Shown: positions 7,358 to 15,643, counted from the stretch's first letter. The stretch is DNA of 19,955 bases from Bacteroidota bacterium (GCA_015222065.1 JADFUQ010000414.1:1-19955); one strand, 5' to 3'. Translations and numbers: made by a program. The notes: generated by a model not told the origin, from the letters alone.

Positions 7358-7393
7358 TTTTTCCTCAGCCTCAGCCTTAGCCTTGAGGAAAAA
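7358..7393. repeat. Hairpin with GCCTCA/GCCTTA tandem repeats
   Basis: TTTTTCCTCA (7358-7367) pairs exactly with TGAGGAAAAA (7384-7393). The loop is made of tandem GCCTCA / GCCTTA / GCCTT words. It adjoins the truncated 5' end of the four-helix-bundle remnant. Simple repeats of this kind are common between Bacteroidota genes. Its position suggests the pseudogene lost its N-terminal codons in a rearrangement involving this repeat. Confidence 0.5.
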
Positions 7394-7498
7394 TCAAAAC
7401 TTATAAGAAAATTTCAATTATTACATTTTTTAATCACTTTACTAAGCTATTTTCTTTTGGTATGACAACAAAAATAGGATATTTTATTGGTTCTGCAA

Positions 7499-7511
7499 TC
7501 AGTTAAACTGA
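7499..7511. promoter_or_regulatory. Perfect 13-bp palindrome upstream of the GH109 gene (candidate operator)
   Basis: TCAGTTAAACTGA is a perfect inverted repeat around a central A. It lies 17 bases upstream of the candidate -7 box at 7529 and 105 bases before the GH109 start codon. A near-identical palindrome, TTAGTTAAACTAA, occurs upstream of the SMP-30 pseudogene (15600-15612). The shared 9-base core AGTTAAACT makes an operator for one regulator likely; which regulator is unknown. Confidence 0.5.
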
Positions 7512-7528
7512 CAAACAAATTTTATTAT

Positions 7529-7536
7529 TACATTTG
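7529..7536 (+). promoter_or_regulatory. Candidate -7 box (TACATTTG) of the GH109 gene promoter
   Basis: TACATTTG matches TAnnTTTG, the -7 element of Bacteroidota housekeeping promoters. The transcript would start near 7543 and leave a leader of about 74 bases before the ATG at 7617. No TTG element is correctly spaced upstream. The 13-bp palindrome at 7499-7511 lies where an activator or repressor could act. Confidence 0.35.
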
Positions 7537-7616
7537 GAAAATCAGGTGTATTAGTTTAGTTTTACGCTTCTATATATTTTTTAAAAACTATTAGTTGTAT
7601 TTTAAATATTTAAACT

Positions 7617-8999
7617 ATGGCAGATAAAAAAGTCTCAAAAAAAATTGATTCGAATATTAACAGAAGAAACTTTATTAAATTAGCAGCTCTATCCGGTATA
7701 GGTATTTCACTGGCTCCGCATTTATCTTTTGCCTCAGACTTATCTTCCAAAACACCACGCATAGGATTTATCGGAGTAGGAGGTCGTGGACGCAGTCATC
7801 TTGGGAACATACTTAACCGCAAAGATGTAATTGTTCCTGCTTTCTGCGATATCGATCCTGAAGCAAACAAAAAGGCACAGGAAATGATCGTAAATGCCGG
7901 TCATAAGGAAGCTACTGTTTATGATGAAAATGAATATTCGTTTGAGCAACTGCTTGAAAGAGACGACCTTGATGGAGTAATAATTTCCACACCATGGCTA
8001 TGGCACACAAAAATGGCTGTTGCAACAATGAAAGCAGGAAAATATGCTGGGGTTGAAGTATCAGCGGCAAATACTTTACAGGAATGCTGGGATCTTGTAA
8101 ACACATATGAAGAAACCGGGGTTCCCTGTATGATAATGGAAAATGTCTGTTACCGCCGCGATGTTATGGCGGTATTGAACATGGTAAGGCAGGGAGTTTT
8201 TGGAGAGCCTGTTCATGCCCGCTGCGGATACCGGCATGATCTGAGAGGTGTGAAATTCAGTCCGGGTGTAAATTTTGGAGAAGGTTCAAATGGAGAAGCA
8301 CGGTGGCGCACACAGCACTCTATTAAAAGAAATGGGGATCTCTACCCTACTCACGGAGCAGGACCTATTGCTACCTGGCTGGATATCAACAGGGGTAACC
8401 GGTTTGTTTCACTCACTTCAACAGCCACAAAGTCGCGCGGTTTACACGATTATATCGTAAATCACCCTGAAGGAGGGATAGATCATCCCAATGCAAAAAT
8501 CAAATGGAAGCTTGGCGATGTAGTAACTACCCTAATAAACACAGCTAATGGAGAAACAATACTGGTAACCCATGACACAAATCTGCCCCGCCCCTATTCT
8601 CTTAACTTTCATCTTCAGGGCACAAAAGGGCTTACAGATTTTGACGAACATACTAGAAGAATTTATATTGAAGGTAAGAGCGAACCACACGTGTGGGAAG
8701 ATATGCAACCATGGCTTGAAAAATATGACCATCCATTATGGAAACGTTATGGTGAATTTGCAACAGGCTCGGGACACGGAGGAATGGATTTCTTTATCGA
8801 TAATGCTTTTATTGAATCGGTAAAAAGAAAGGTAAAACCACCATTAGATGCATATGATGCTGCTGCCTGGAGTGCAATTACTCCGCTATCTGAGAGATCA
8901 ATTGCCAATGGCGGGGAACCACAGGATTTTCCTGACTTTACCCGTGGTCGCTGGATTTCAAATAAACCAATCTTTGCTATGAACAGTGACGAATATTAA
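7617..8999 (+). CDS. GH109 family glycosidase-like protein (Gfo/Idh/MocA fold), Tat-exported
   Basis: This 460-residue protein starts with a twin-arginine signal (INRRNFIKLAALSGIGISLA, Arg16-Arg17), so it is probably exported folded with its cofactor. A Rossmann NAD-binding motif GFIGVGGRGRSHL follows at about 50-62. Several blocks match GH109 enzymes such as the Elizabethkingia alpha-N-acetylgalactosaminidase: EVSAANTLQECWDLVN, ENVCYRRDVMAVLNMV with Tyr179, GDLYPTHGAGP with His246, HPNAKIKWKLGD and GHGGMDFFIDNAF. GH109 enzymes cleave glycosides by an NAD-dependent oxidation-elimination route and are known for removing alpha-GalNAc from blood-group A glycans. The family is functionally broad, so the exact substrate is open. 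The gene is first of a pair with the symporter, 56 bases apart, and divergent from fucI. Confidence 0.9.
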   Translation: MADKKVSKKIDSNINRRNFIKLAALSGIGISLAPHLSFASDLSSKTPRIGFIGVGGRGRSHLGNILNRKDVIVPAFCDIDPEANKKAQEMIVNAGHKEATVYDENEYSFEQLLERDDLDGVIISTPWLWHTKMAVATMKAGKYAGVEVSAANTLQECWDLVNTYEETGVPCMIMENVCYRRDVMAVLNMVRQGVFGEPVHARCGYRHDLRGVKFSPGVNFGEGSNGEARWRTQHSIKRNGDLYPTHGAGPIATWLDINRGNRFVSLTSTATKSRGLHDYIVNHPEGGIDHPNAKIKWKLGDVVTTLINTANGETILVTHDTNLPRPYSLNFHLQGTKGLTDFDEHTRRIYIEGKSEPHVWEDMQPWLEKYDHPLWKRYGEFATGSGHGGMDFFIDNAFIESVKRKVKPPLDAYDAAAWSAITPLSERSIANGGEPQDFPDFTRGRWISNKPIFAMNSDEY

Positions 9000-9020
9000 T
9001 CCTTTTATTAACCCCCAATC

Positions 9021-9040
9021 ACCCGTATTTCCGGGTTTTT
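9021..9040 (+). terminator. Small hairpin with T-run between GH109 and symporter genes
   Basis: ACCCG (9021-9025) pairs with CGGGT (9032-9036) around a 6-base loop, followed by a run of Ts through 9040. It looks like a weak intrinsic terminator in the 56-base gap between the two genes. If they share a transcript, it could lower expression of the symporter relative to the GH109 enzyme. Confidence 0.4.
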
Positions 9041-9055
9041 ATCATTTTTAAAATT

Positions 9056-10921
9056 ATGGAATTAGGCAATCTTGACTGGACTATTGTTGCAATTTTTTTT
9101 ATTATCGTATTATCAATTGGCTGGATAGCTTCAAAAACGGCAGGTAAAAGCTCACTTGAGTTCTTCCTTGGCGGAAGAGGTATGCCATGGTGGCTACTTG
9201 GAATTTCGATGGTAGCCTGCACTTTCTCTGCCGACACACCGAATCTCGTTACCGGTATGGTAAGAGAAAACGGAGTTGCAAAAAACTGGGCATGGTGGGC
9301 ATTTCTGATTACAGGTATGGTAACCGTATTTATCTATGCCAAATTATGGCGTCGATTAAATGTAATTACCGATCTTGAATTTTATGAAAAACGATATAGT
9401 GGAAAAGCTGCATCATTCCTCAGGGGATTCAGGTCTATCTACCTTGGGTTCTTTTTTAACATACTGATAATGGGGACTGTAACCCTTGCTGCAATTAAGA
9501 TAGGTGCTGTAATGCTTGGTCTTAAACCCTGGGTTACAGTTGTAGGAGCATCAGTCGTAGTTGTGCTTTATTCATCACTTGGCGGGTTAAAAGGAGTTAT
9601 ATGGGCAGACTTTTTCCAATACAGTATCGCTATGTTCGGAGCAGTTTTAGCAGCAGTTGTTGCGGTAAATCAACCTGAGGTTGGCGGACTTACAAATATG
9701 TTAAGCCATCCTGCTCTCCAGGAAAAACTCAGTTTTGTTCCCGATTTTTCTGATCCTTCGATTTATATCCCCTTGCTAATTATTCCAATTGCTGTGCAAT
9801 GGTGGGCAGTGTGGTACCCAGGGGCAGAACCCGGCGGTGGAGGATATATCGCTCAAAGGATGCTTGCTGCCAAAAACGAAAAAAATGCTATTGGAGCTAC
9901 AACGCTATTTAATTTTGCTCATTATGCCTTAAGACCATGGCCATGGATTATCGTTGCCCTTGCTTCTATTATCATCTATCCCGACCTTGCTTCAATCAAA
10001 GCCGAGTTTCCTGAAATAGCCGATCAATACCTGAAAGATGACGTTGCATACCCTGTGATGCTTTCAAAACTTACCCCCGGATGGCTTGGTCTTGTAGTTG
10101 CATCAATTATTGCTGCCTATATGTCAACCATTGGCACACACCTTAACTGGGGTTCATCATATATTGTAAATGACTTCTATAAAAGGTTTGTAAGACCCGG
10201 TGCACCTGAAAAAGAACTTGTGCTTATGGGCAGGATATCAACTGTTTCATTAATGGTCCTGGCAGGACTTGTATCGCTCCTTTTCCTCGAAGATGCTACC
10301 CAGGCATTTAACATTTTGCTATTGTCAGGTGCGGGATCAGGTTTGATATATCTTCTTCGCTGGTTCTGGTGGCGGATAAATGCATGGACTGAAATCTTTG
10401 CAATGGTTGCTGCTACTACCCTTGCTATTATATTGGTCTTTTTCACGAATGATCTGCATCTGGCCGAGACATTTGAACATGTTTATCCTCTTCCTGCCGA
10501 TTATCACGAAATGGGTGCTAAAGCATTATCCGGTACAGTTTTTCCAATTAAGCTTCTTATTGCACTTATTGGTACTACAATTTCATGGGTCCTTGGTATG
10601 ATTCTCACAAGACCGGAAACAACAGAAACACTTCGTAGCTTCTACCGTCTTACAAGACCAGGTGGACCTGGATGGAAAAGAGTTGTTGAGAATGCCAGAC
10701 AAGATGGAGATCCCGTTGATGAACAGGACAAAGGACTAGCCTGGGAAATGCCTGTACAAATACTGATGGTTTTTGTTGGTATAATAAGTATTTATTCTTC
10801 CCTTTTCTCTATCGGTAGTTTTGTTTACCTGAAACCGGGACAAGGGACAATTCTGGCATTAGTTGCAATTGCAGGTACTACTTTTCTGTTTAAATCTTTT
10901 GGTAAGTTAAGAGCCAACTAA
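9056..10921 (+). CDS. Sodium/solute symporter (SSS family) transporter
   Basis: This 621-residue polytopic membrane protein belongs to the SSS family, which couples uptake of sugars, amino acids or organic acids to sodium. It begins with a helix (DWTIVAIFFIIVLSIGWIASK) and the family block FFLGGRGMPWWLLGISMVACTFSADTP. Later come VLYSSLGGLKGVIWADFFQYSIAM, the loop GGGGYIAQRMLAAKNEKNA and the helix IIAAYMSTIGTHLNWGSSYI with the Ser/Thr residues expected near the sodium site. At 621 residues it is at the long end, with 12-14 likely helices and a C-terminal helix pair. It probably imports a sugar released by the GH109 partner or L-fucose; no dedicated FucP permease is seen. The substrate is inferred from context only. 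Confidence 0.9.
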   Translation: MELGNLDWTIVAIFFIIVLSIGWIASKTAGKSSLEFFLGGRGMPWWLLGISMVACTFSADTPNLVTGMVRENGVAKNWAWWAFLITGMVTVFIYAKLWRRLNVITDLEFYEKRYSGKAASFLRGFRSIYLGFFFNILIMGTVTLAAIKIGAVMLGLKPWVTVVGASVVVVLYSSLGGLKGVIWADFFQYSIAMFGAVLAAVVAVNQPEVGGLTNMLSHPALQEKLSFVPDFSDPSIYIPLLIIPIAVQWWAVWYPGAEPGGGGYIAQRMLAAKNEKNAIGATTLFNFAHYALRPWPWIIVALASIIIYPDLASIKAEFPEIADQYLKDDVAYPVMLSKLTPGWLGLVVASIIAAYMSTIGTHLNWGSSYIVNDFYKRFVRPGAPEKELVLMGRISTVSLMVLAGLVSLLFLEDATQAFNILLLSGAGSGLIYLLRWFWWRINAWTEIFAMVAATTLAIILVFFTNDLHLAETFEHVYPLPADYHEMGAKALSGTVFPIKLLIALIGTTISWVLGMILTRPETTETLRSFYRLTRPGGPGWKRVVENARQDGDPVDEQDKGLAWEMPVQILMVFVGIISIYSSLFSIGSFVYLKPGQGTILALVAIAGTTFLFKSFGKLRAN

Positions 10922-11063
10922 GAGATATTGTGTTGCAGTGAGGGCTATATTGCTTTACAGTTTATTATTGCAGATCTCTAATATAATATGTATTTTTCAC
11001 ATGACAAATTGTAAAGATAGAAACCAGTTTATTTATGAATCAGAAGTCTTTTTTTTAATTTAC

Positions 11064-11071
11064 AAGGAGGT
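11064..11071 (+). promoter_or_regulatory. Consensus Shine-Dalgarno AAGGAGGT
   Basis: AAGGAGGT ends 7 bases before the ATG at 11079, an ideal spacing. It fixes that start codon. Most other genes here, as usual in Bacteroidota, have only AT-rich leaders, so this site is exceptional in the window. It may indicate strong constitutive translation or an origin outside the phylum. Confidence 0.85.
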
Positions 11072-11078
11072 AATTTAA

Positions 11079-12443
11079 ATGCAAAAAACAGATGTATTGG
11101 TTATTGGCGGGAGCGCCGCAGGAATTGTAGCTGTAACCACGGGTAAATCATTTTATCCCAATAAAGATTTTTTATTATTACGCAAGGAAGAAGAGGTATT
11201 GGTACCATGCGGAATACCTTACATTTTTGGGTCATTGGGAAACTCTGAAAAAAATCTAATTCCTGATGCAACGTTTACTAACCTTGGGGTAAGATTGAAA
11301 ATTGATAAAGCTGTTTCTATTGATCAGGAAAAGAAATTCTGCAAAACCTCTGATGGTACCAAGATAGAATTTGATAAGCTCATTATAGCAACTGGATCAA
11401 TACCAACAGTCCCAAAATGGCTGAAAGGAACCAATTTGGAGAATGTCTTTACTATTCCTAAAAACAAAAAATATCTCGATAGTTTAATAACTCAGATCAA
11501 AGATTGTAATCGGATAGTAATTATTGGAGGCGGATTCATAGGTGTCGAAATAGCAGACGAGTTAAACAAAGTTGCCAATGATGTTACACTGGTAGAAGTT
11601 CTGCCTCATATACTACAATTAGCTTTTGATGATGAACTTACTATCAGGGCTGAAGAAATTCTTAAAGAAAGAGGGGTGCAAATAATCACCAACAATGGAG
11701 TTAAAGAGATTCAGGGAGAAGGAAAAGTTTCCCGGGTTCTCTTAAATAATGGAGATACTATTGAAGCAGATGTAGTAATTTTATCTACCGGGTATCACCC
11801 CAATTCGGCTCTTGCAGAAAAATCAGGAATAGAAATTAATGAATTAGGCTTTATTAAGGTAAATGCATATATGCATACAGCAAATGAGGACATTTTTGCT
11901 ATTGGCGACTGCGCTGAAAAACACAGCTTCATTACTAGTAGTATAAAAAGTCTTATGCTTGCATCAACAGCCTGCTCTGAAGCAAGAATAGTTGGAATGA
12001 ACCTGTTTGGACTTTCCACCCTTAGATCATTTAAAGGGACTATCTCCATTTTTTGCACATCTATCGGAGATACAGGTTTTGGCGTAGCCGGAGTAACTGA
12101 AACTCTGGCTAATAAAAGAGGATTTAATGTTGTTACCGGTACATTTGAAGGAATCGATAAACATCCTGGAACAATGGAAGGAACCAAAAAGCAACTTGTT
12201 AAATTGATTGTAACACATGAAGACGGAATTATTATTGGAGGGGAAGTTATTGGTGCGTCAAGTACCGGGGAATTGATCAATTTAATTGGCCTTGTAATAG
12301 AAAACCAGATGACTGTCAATGCTTTGCTTACTTCCCAGATTGGAACACATCCTCTTCTAACCGGACCACCCACTGCATATCCTGTAATCAAAGCAGCGGA
12401 AATGGTGGTTAAACAACGAAGAAAGGAAATGCTCCAGACCTGA
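11079..12443 (+). CDS. FAD-dependent pyridine nucleotide-disulfide oxidoreductase (NADH oxidase / CoA-disulfide reductase type)
   Basis: This 454-residue flavoprotein has the class III layout. An FAD-binding GxxxxG motif lies in VLVIGGSAAGIVAV (about 6-19), and the redox cysteine Cys44 is in VPCGIPYIFG. The NAD(P)H motif is IVIIGGGFIGVEIADEL (about 147-163), and the second FAD motif is DIFAIGDCAE. A C-terminal dimerisation domain holds FGVAGVTE and GGEVIGA. A single active-site cysteine without a CxxxxC pair fits CoA-disulfide reductases, NADH oxidases and related polysulfide reductases. The protein is cytosolic and likely has a role in thiol or oxygen stress. It is not obviously part of the fucose pathway, has its own strong ribosome-binding site and is separated from the symporter by 157 bases. 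Confidence 0.88.
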   Translation: MQKTDVLVIGGSAAGIVAVTTGKSFYPNKDFLLLRKEEEVLVPCGIPYIFGSLGNSEKNLIPDATFTNLGVRLKIDKAVSIDQEKKFCKTSDGTKIEFDKLIIATGSIPTVPKWLKGTNLENVFTIPKNKKYLDSLITQIKDCNRIVIIGGGFIGVEIADELNKVANDVTLVEVLPHILQLAFDDELTIRAEEILKERGVQIITNNGVKEIQGEGKVSRVLLNNGDTIEADVVILSTGYHPNSALAEKSGIEINELGFIKVNAYMHTANEDIFAIGDCAEKHSFITSSIKSLMLASTACSEARIVGMNLFGLSTLRSFKGTISIFCTSIGDTGFGVAGVTETLANKRGFNVVTGTFEGIDKHPGTMEGTKKQLVKLIVTHEDGIIIGGEVIGASSTGELINLIGLVIENQMTVNALLTSQIGTHPLLTGPPTAYPVIKAAEMVVKQRRKEMLQT

Positions 12444-12474
12444 AAAAAAATATTAACTTAACGTATTGGAATTT

Positions 12475-12536
12475 AACTTCGTTGATCGCGTTCGCATAAA
12501 GCTTTAGCGGTTGCGAAGCTCGCAAGCTCGATTCAA
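12475..12536. repeat. GC-rich short palindromic repeats before the M16 peptidase gene
   Basis: This stretch is richer in C and G than its neighbours and contains TTGCG-AAGCT-CGCAA, AAAGCTTT and the word GCGTTCGC. It resembles the spacer repeats at 220-245, 997-1036 and 3273-3322 in composition but does not share their ATGTTCRCT word. It sits immediately before the shortened 5' end of the peptidase gene. Confidence 0.45.
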
Positions 12537-12556
12537 AATTGTTTATTGCTTTAATT

Positions 12557-15493
12557 ATGGCATGTACACCAAATAAAAAATACGAAGTCAATAAAACCTA
12601 TCATGGTTTTAGATTGGTTGAGAAGAAGTTTGTGCAGGAAATAAATGTGGAATGTCTATACTTCTCGCACGAAAAAAGCGGTGCTCACTTACTGAAAATT
12701 GCTGCCGACGACGTCAACAAACTTTTTAACACTGCTTTTAAAACAGCTCCTGAAAACGATTATGGCACACCTCATATTATGGAGCATTCTGTACTGAATG
12801 GTTCTAAAAACTTCCCTGTAAAAAGTCCTTTTGATGTCTTGTCAAAGGGCTCTTTGCATACATTCCTTAATGCAATGACAGGTGCTGATGTAACAACCTA
12901 CCCTGTTGCAAGCATGAATAACAAAGACTACTTTAACCTGATGCATGTTTACCTTGATGCGGTTTTTAATCCCTTGGTTTACAACGATCCGCGAATTTTC
13001 AAACAGGAAGGCTGGCATCGTGAATTAACCGATAAAAAGGGTGAGATCGTTTATAAAGGCGTCGTTTATAACGAAATGAAAGGCACTTTTTCTGATCCTG
13101 CCAGTGAACTTAACTACCAGGTGAACAAACACCTCTTTCCCGACAATACTTACGGTGTATGCTCAGGTGGTTACCCTGGTGCTATACCAAAACTAACCTA
13201 TGAAGATTTTATTAATTTCCACAAAAAATTTTACCACCCTTCAAACAGTTATATTCTGCTTTACGGAAATGCTGACCTTGACCGGGAACTGCAATTCATT
13301 GATACTGAATATCTCTCAAAGTATGAAAAATCAGATAAAAAAGTTGAAATTCCACTTCAGGAACCATTCAATGAAATGAAAGTAGTAGAAAAAACCTATG
13401 CTGTACCCGATGGAAGTTCAACAGAGAATAAAACCTACCTAAGCTTTAGCTTTGTTGCAGGTAAAAATACCGACCGTGCTTTATGCATGGTTTTTGATGT
13501 GCTATCCGAAGCTTTAGTCAATCACGAATCAGCTCCGCTACGTCTCGCTATTCAGGAAGCCGGAATTGGTCGTGACATACGTGCATCATATAATGAGTCA
13601 CAGCAAAATGTTTTTGAAATTATAGTACAGAATGCAAATGCTGAAGACAAAGATGAATTCAAAGAAATTGTTTTTGGAACTCTTAAGAAAGTTGCCAATG
13701 AAGGACTTGATAAATCAATGGTGGAAGGTATTCTAAACCGGATGGAATTTAACCTTAAAGAAGGTAATACTCCGCAAAAAGGATTAAGATACCTGATGAT
13801 GAGCTATCCCGGATGGTTCTTCAACAACGACCCATTCCTGGGACTCGAGTTTAACAAACCTCTTGAGAAAGTTAAAAGAGCATTTGAAACTGATTTGCTT
13901 GAGTCAACCATAAAGGAATATCTGATCTCAAATTCTCATGCATTATTGATGGTACTCACACCACAACCCGGCTTACAAAAGGAGATTAATAAAAGAACTG
14001 TGGAAGAACTGGCCGCTTATAAATCCACTCTCGATGAAGAAGGTCTTGAAAAACTCATTAATGAAACTGAAAAATTATTAGCACACCAAAAACGTGAAGA
14101 CCCACCCGAAGCCCTGGCAACTATCCCTCTGTTAGATATTGCTGATATAAATAAAGAAGTTGAATGGTATCCGGTTGAGGAAAAATCAATTGCCAATATC
14201 CCGGTGGTTCACTACAACGATTTTACCAATAATATTTTATATACTAATTTCTATTTTAACGTCAGGGCACTTCCACAAGAATTAGTTCCTTATGCTTCAC
14301 TATTGTCATCAGTTCTTGGAAAGTTAAATACTGAAAATTTCACCTTTGGGGAACTTGATAATGCATTAAATATTAATACCGGTGGATTCTATACAAGGAC
14401 AAACACTTTTCTTGAAAATAAATCGGATGACAATTTATTGCCGAAATTTGTTGTCACGTCAAAAGCAACAACCAATAAAGCTGATAAACTGTTCGAATTA
14501 ACCGGTGAGATAATAAATAAATCTGATTTCACCGATATTGAAAGGTTAAAAACTTTATTAGTCAGACACCAGGCCCGGGTTGATGCCAATATCAAACAAA
14601 ACGGAATACGTTATGCGATGATACGATTAGCATCGTACTATTCCAATACTGGAATATTCAATGAATTTACCGATGGTTTGGAATATTACCGCTTTATAAC
14701 CGACCTCGTAAACAAGTTTGACGAACACAGCGAAGAGATCGTTAAAAACCTTACTCAAACCGCCTCTTTGTTATTTACTCAAAAGAACCTTATTTCATCT
14801 GTTACCTGCAGTAAAGAAGATATGGAAGTTTTCTCTGCCGGATTCGAAAAACTTGCAAGTTCCCTTCCCGAAGGACAGGATCAAATTGCAGAATGGGAAT
14901 TTGATTTTACTAACAAAAACGAAGGATTACTTACTGCATCTAAAGTACAATATGTGATTAAAGGATACAATTTTAAAAAATTGGGTTACGAATGGGATGG
15001 TAAAATGCGCGTTCTTAATCAAATCCTTTCTACAGACTGGCTGCAAAATCAAATTCGTGTAATTGGAGGAGCTTACGGTGGATTCTGTGGATTTTCTCCC
15101 TCAGGAGATGTTTTCTTTGCTTCATACCGTGACCCGAACCTGAAAGAAACCCTTGAAAATTACGATGCTACTCCGGGATTCCTGCATAACTTTGAAGCCG
15201 ATGAAAAAGCAATGACCCGCTTTCTGATTGGAACAATCTCAGGAATGGACCAGCCTCTGACTGCTTCACAAAAGGGAGACATTTCAATTCAAAGGTATTT
15301 CGAGAAAACTATAATCGAGGATATTAAGAATGAAAGGTCTGCAGTTCTCTCAACTACCGTGCAGAACATAAAAGATTTCGAAAAAACTGTTCAGGATATT
15401 CTAAAACAGGATGCTTTCTGTGTTTATGGCAATGAACAAAAGATCAAAGAAAACAAAGATTTGTTCCGCGAAATGGTTAATATTTCAAAATAA
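12557..15493 (+). CDS. M16C family zinc metallopeptidase (PreP/insulinase-like)
   Basis: From the ATG at 12557 this is a 978-residue protein, the usual size for presequence-protease-type M16C enzymes. The inverted zinc motif HIMEH (His73, Glu76, His77) lies in GTPHIMEHSVLNGSKNFPV, and the third ligand is Glu173 in VVYNEMKGTFSDP. Other family blocks are GSLHTFLNAMTGADVTTYPVA and RIFKQEGWHRE. The C-terminal half forms the second clamshell lobe and carries LQNQIRVIGGAYGG. Such enzymes degrade unfolded peptides up to roughly 65 residues. An upstream TTG at 12539 would add MFIALI; the resulting ALIMACTP looks like the end of a lipoprotein signal whose beginning is missing. The protein could thus be cytosolic here while relatives may be lipoproteins. 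It has no clear link to the fuc genes. Confidence 0.92.
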   Translation: MACTPNKKYEVNKTYHGFRLVEKKFVQEINVECLYFSHEKSGAHLLKIAADDVNKLFNTAFKTAPENDYGTPHIMEHSVLNGSKNFPVKSPFDVLSKGSLHTFLNAMTGADVTTYPVASMNNKDYFNLMHVYLDAVFNPLVYNDPRIFKQEGWHRELTDKKGEIVYKGVVYNEMKGTFSDPASELNYQVNKHLFPDNTYGVCSGGYPGAIPKLTYEDFINFHKKFYHPSNSYILLYGNADLDRELQFIDTEYLSKYEKSDKKVEIPLQEPFNEMKVVEKTYAVPDGSSTENKTYLSFSFVAGKNTDRALCMVFDVLSEALVNHESAPLRLAIQEAGIGRDIRASYNESQQNVFEIIVQNANAEDKDEFKEIVFGTLKKVANEGLDKSMVEGILNRMEFNLKEGNTPQKGLRYLMMSYPGWFFNNDPFLGLEFNKPLEKVKRAFETDLLESTIKEYLISNSHALLMVLTPQPGLQKEINKRTVEELAAYKSTLDEEGLEKLINETEKLLAHQKREDPPEALATIPLLDIADINKEVEWYPVEEKSIANIPVVHYNDFTNNILYTNFYFNVRALPQELVPYASLLSSVLGKLNTENFTFGELDNALNINTGGFYTRTNTFLENKSDDNLLPKFVVTSKATTNKADKLFELTGEIINKSDFTDIERLKTLLVRHQARVDANIKQNGIRYAMIRLASYYSNTGIFNEFTDGLEYYRFITDLVNKFDEHSEEIVKNLTQTASLLFTQKNLISSVTCSKEDMEVFSAGFEKLASSLPEGQDQIAEWEFDFTNKNEGLLTASKVQYVIKGYNFKKLGYEWDGKMRVLNQILSTDWLQNQIRVIGGAYGGFCGFSPSGDVFFASYRDPNLKETLENYDATPGFLHNFEADEKAMTRFLIGTISGMDQPLTASQKGDISIQRYFEKTIIEDIKNERSAVLSTTVQNIKDFEKTVQDILKQDAFCVYGNEQKIKENKDLFREMVNISK

Positions 15494-15566
15494 ATCACGA
15501 AGAATACTATTGGTTTTATTTTAATTGTTTATTTGAAATATTATCCTGAAATTTTAATAATTGATG

Positions 15567-15574
15567 TATTTTTG
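15567..15574 (+). promoter_or_regulatory. Candidate -7 box (TATTTTTG) upstream of the SMP-30 pseudogene
   Basis: TATTTTTG matches TAnnTTTG and would start transcription near 15581, about 63 bases before the ATG at 15644. The 11-base word ATTATCCTGAA shared with the fucI upstream region lies 16 bases upstream, and the palindrome at 15600-15612 lies about 20 bases downstream of the presumed start. Confidence 0.3.
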
Positions 15575-15599
15575 GCTATTTCTGGACCATGTTCCTATA

Positions 15600-15612
15600 T
15601 TAGTTAAACTAA
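15600..15612. promoter_or_regulatory. Perfect 13-bp palindrome upstream of the SMP-30 pseudogene (candidate operator)
   Basis: TTAGTTAAACTAA is a perfect inverted repeat around a central A and shares 11 of 13 bases, including the AGTTAAACT core, with the palindrome at 7499-7511 before the GH109 gene. It lies 31 bases before the start codon, downstream of the candidate -7 box, a position typical of a roadblock repressor. Confidence 0.5.
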
Positions 15613-15643
15613 ATCGGAATATTGTACAAAAAAAGATAAGAAA

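Noticed and set aside
11795..12391. 198-codon open frame antisense to the disulfide reductase gene
   Set aside because: It is fully embedded in a well-supported flavoprotein gene on the other strand and shows no recognisable domain; it is a shadow frame.
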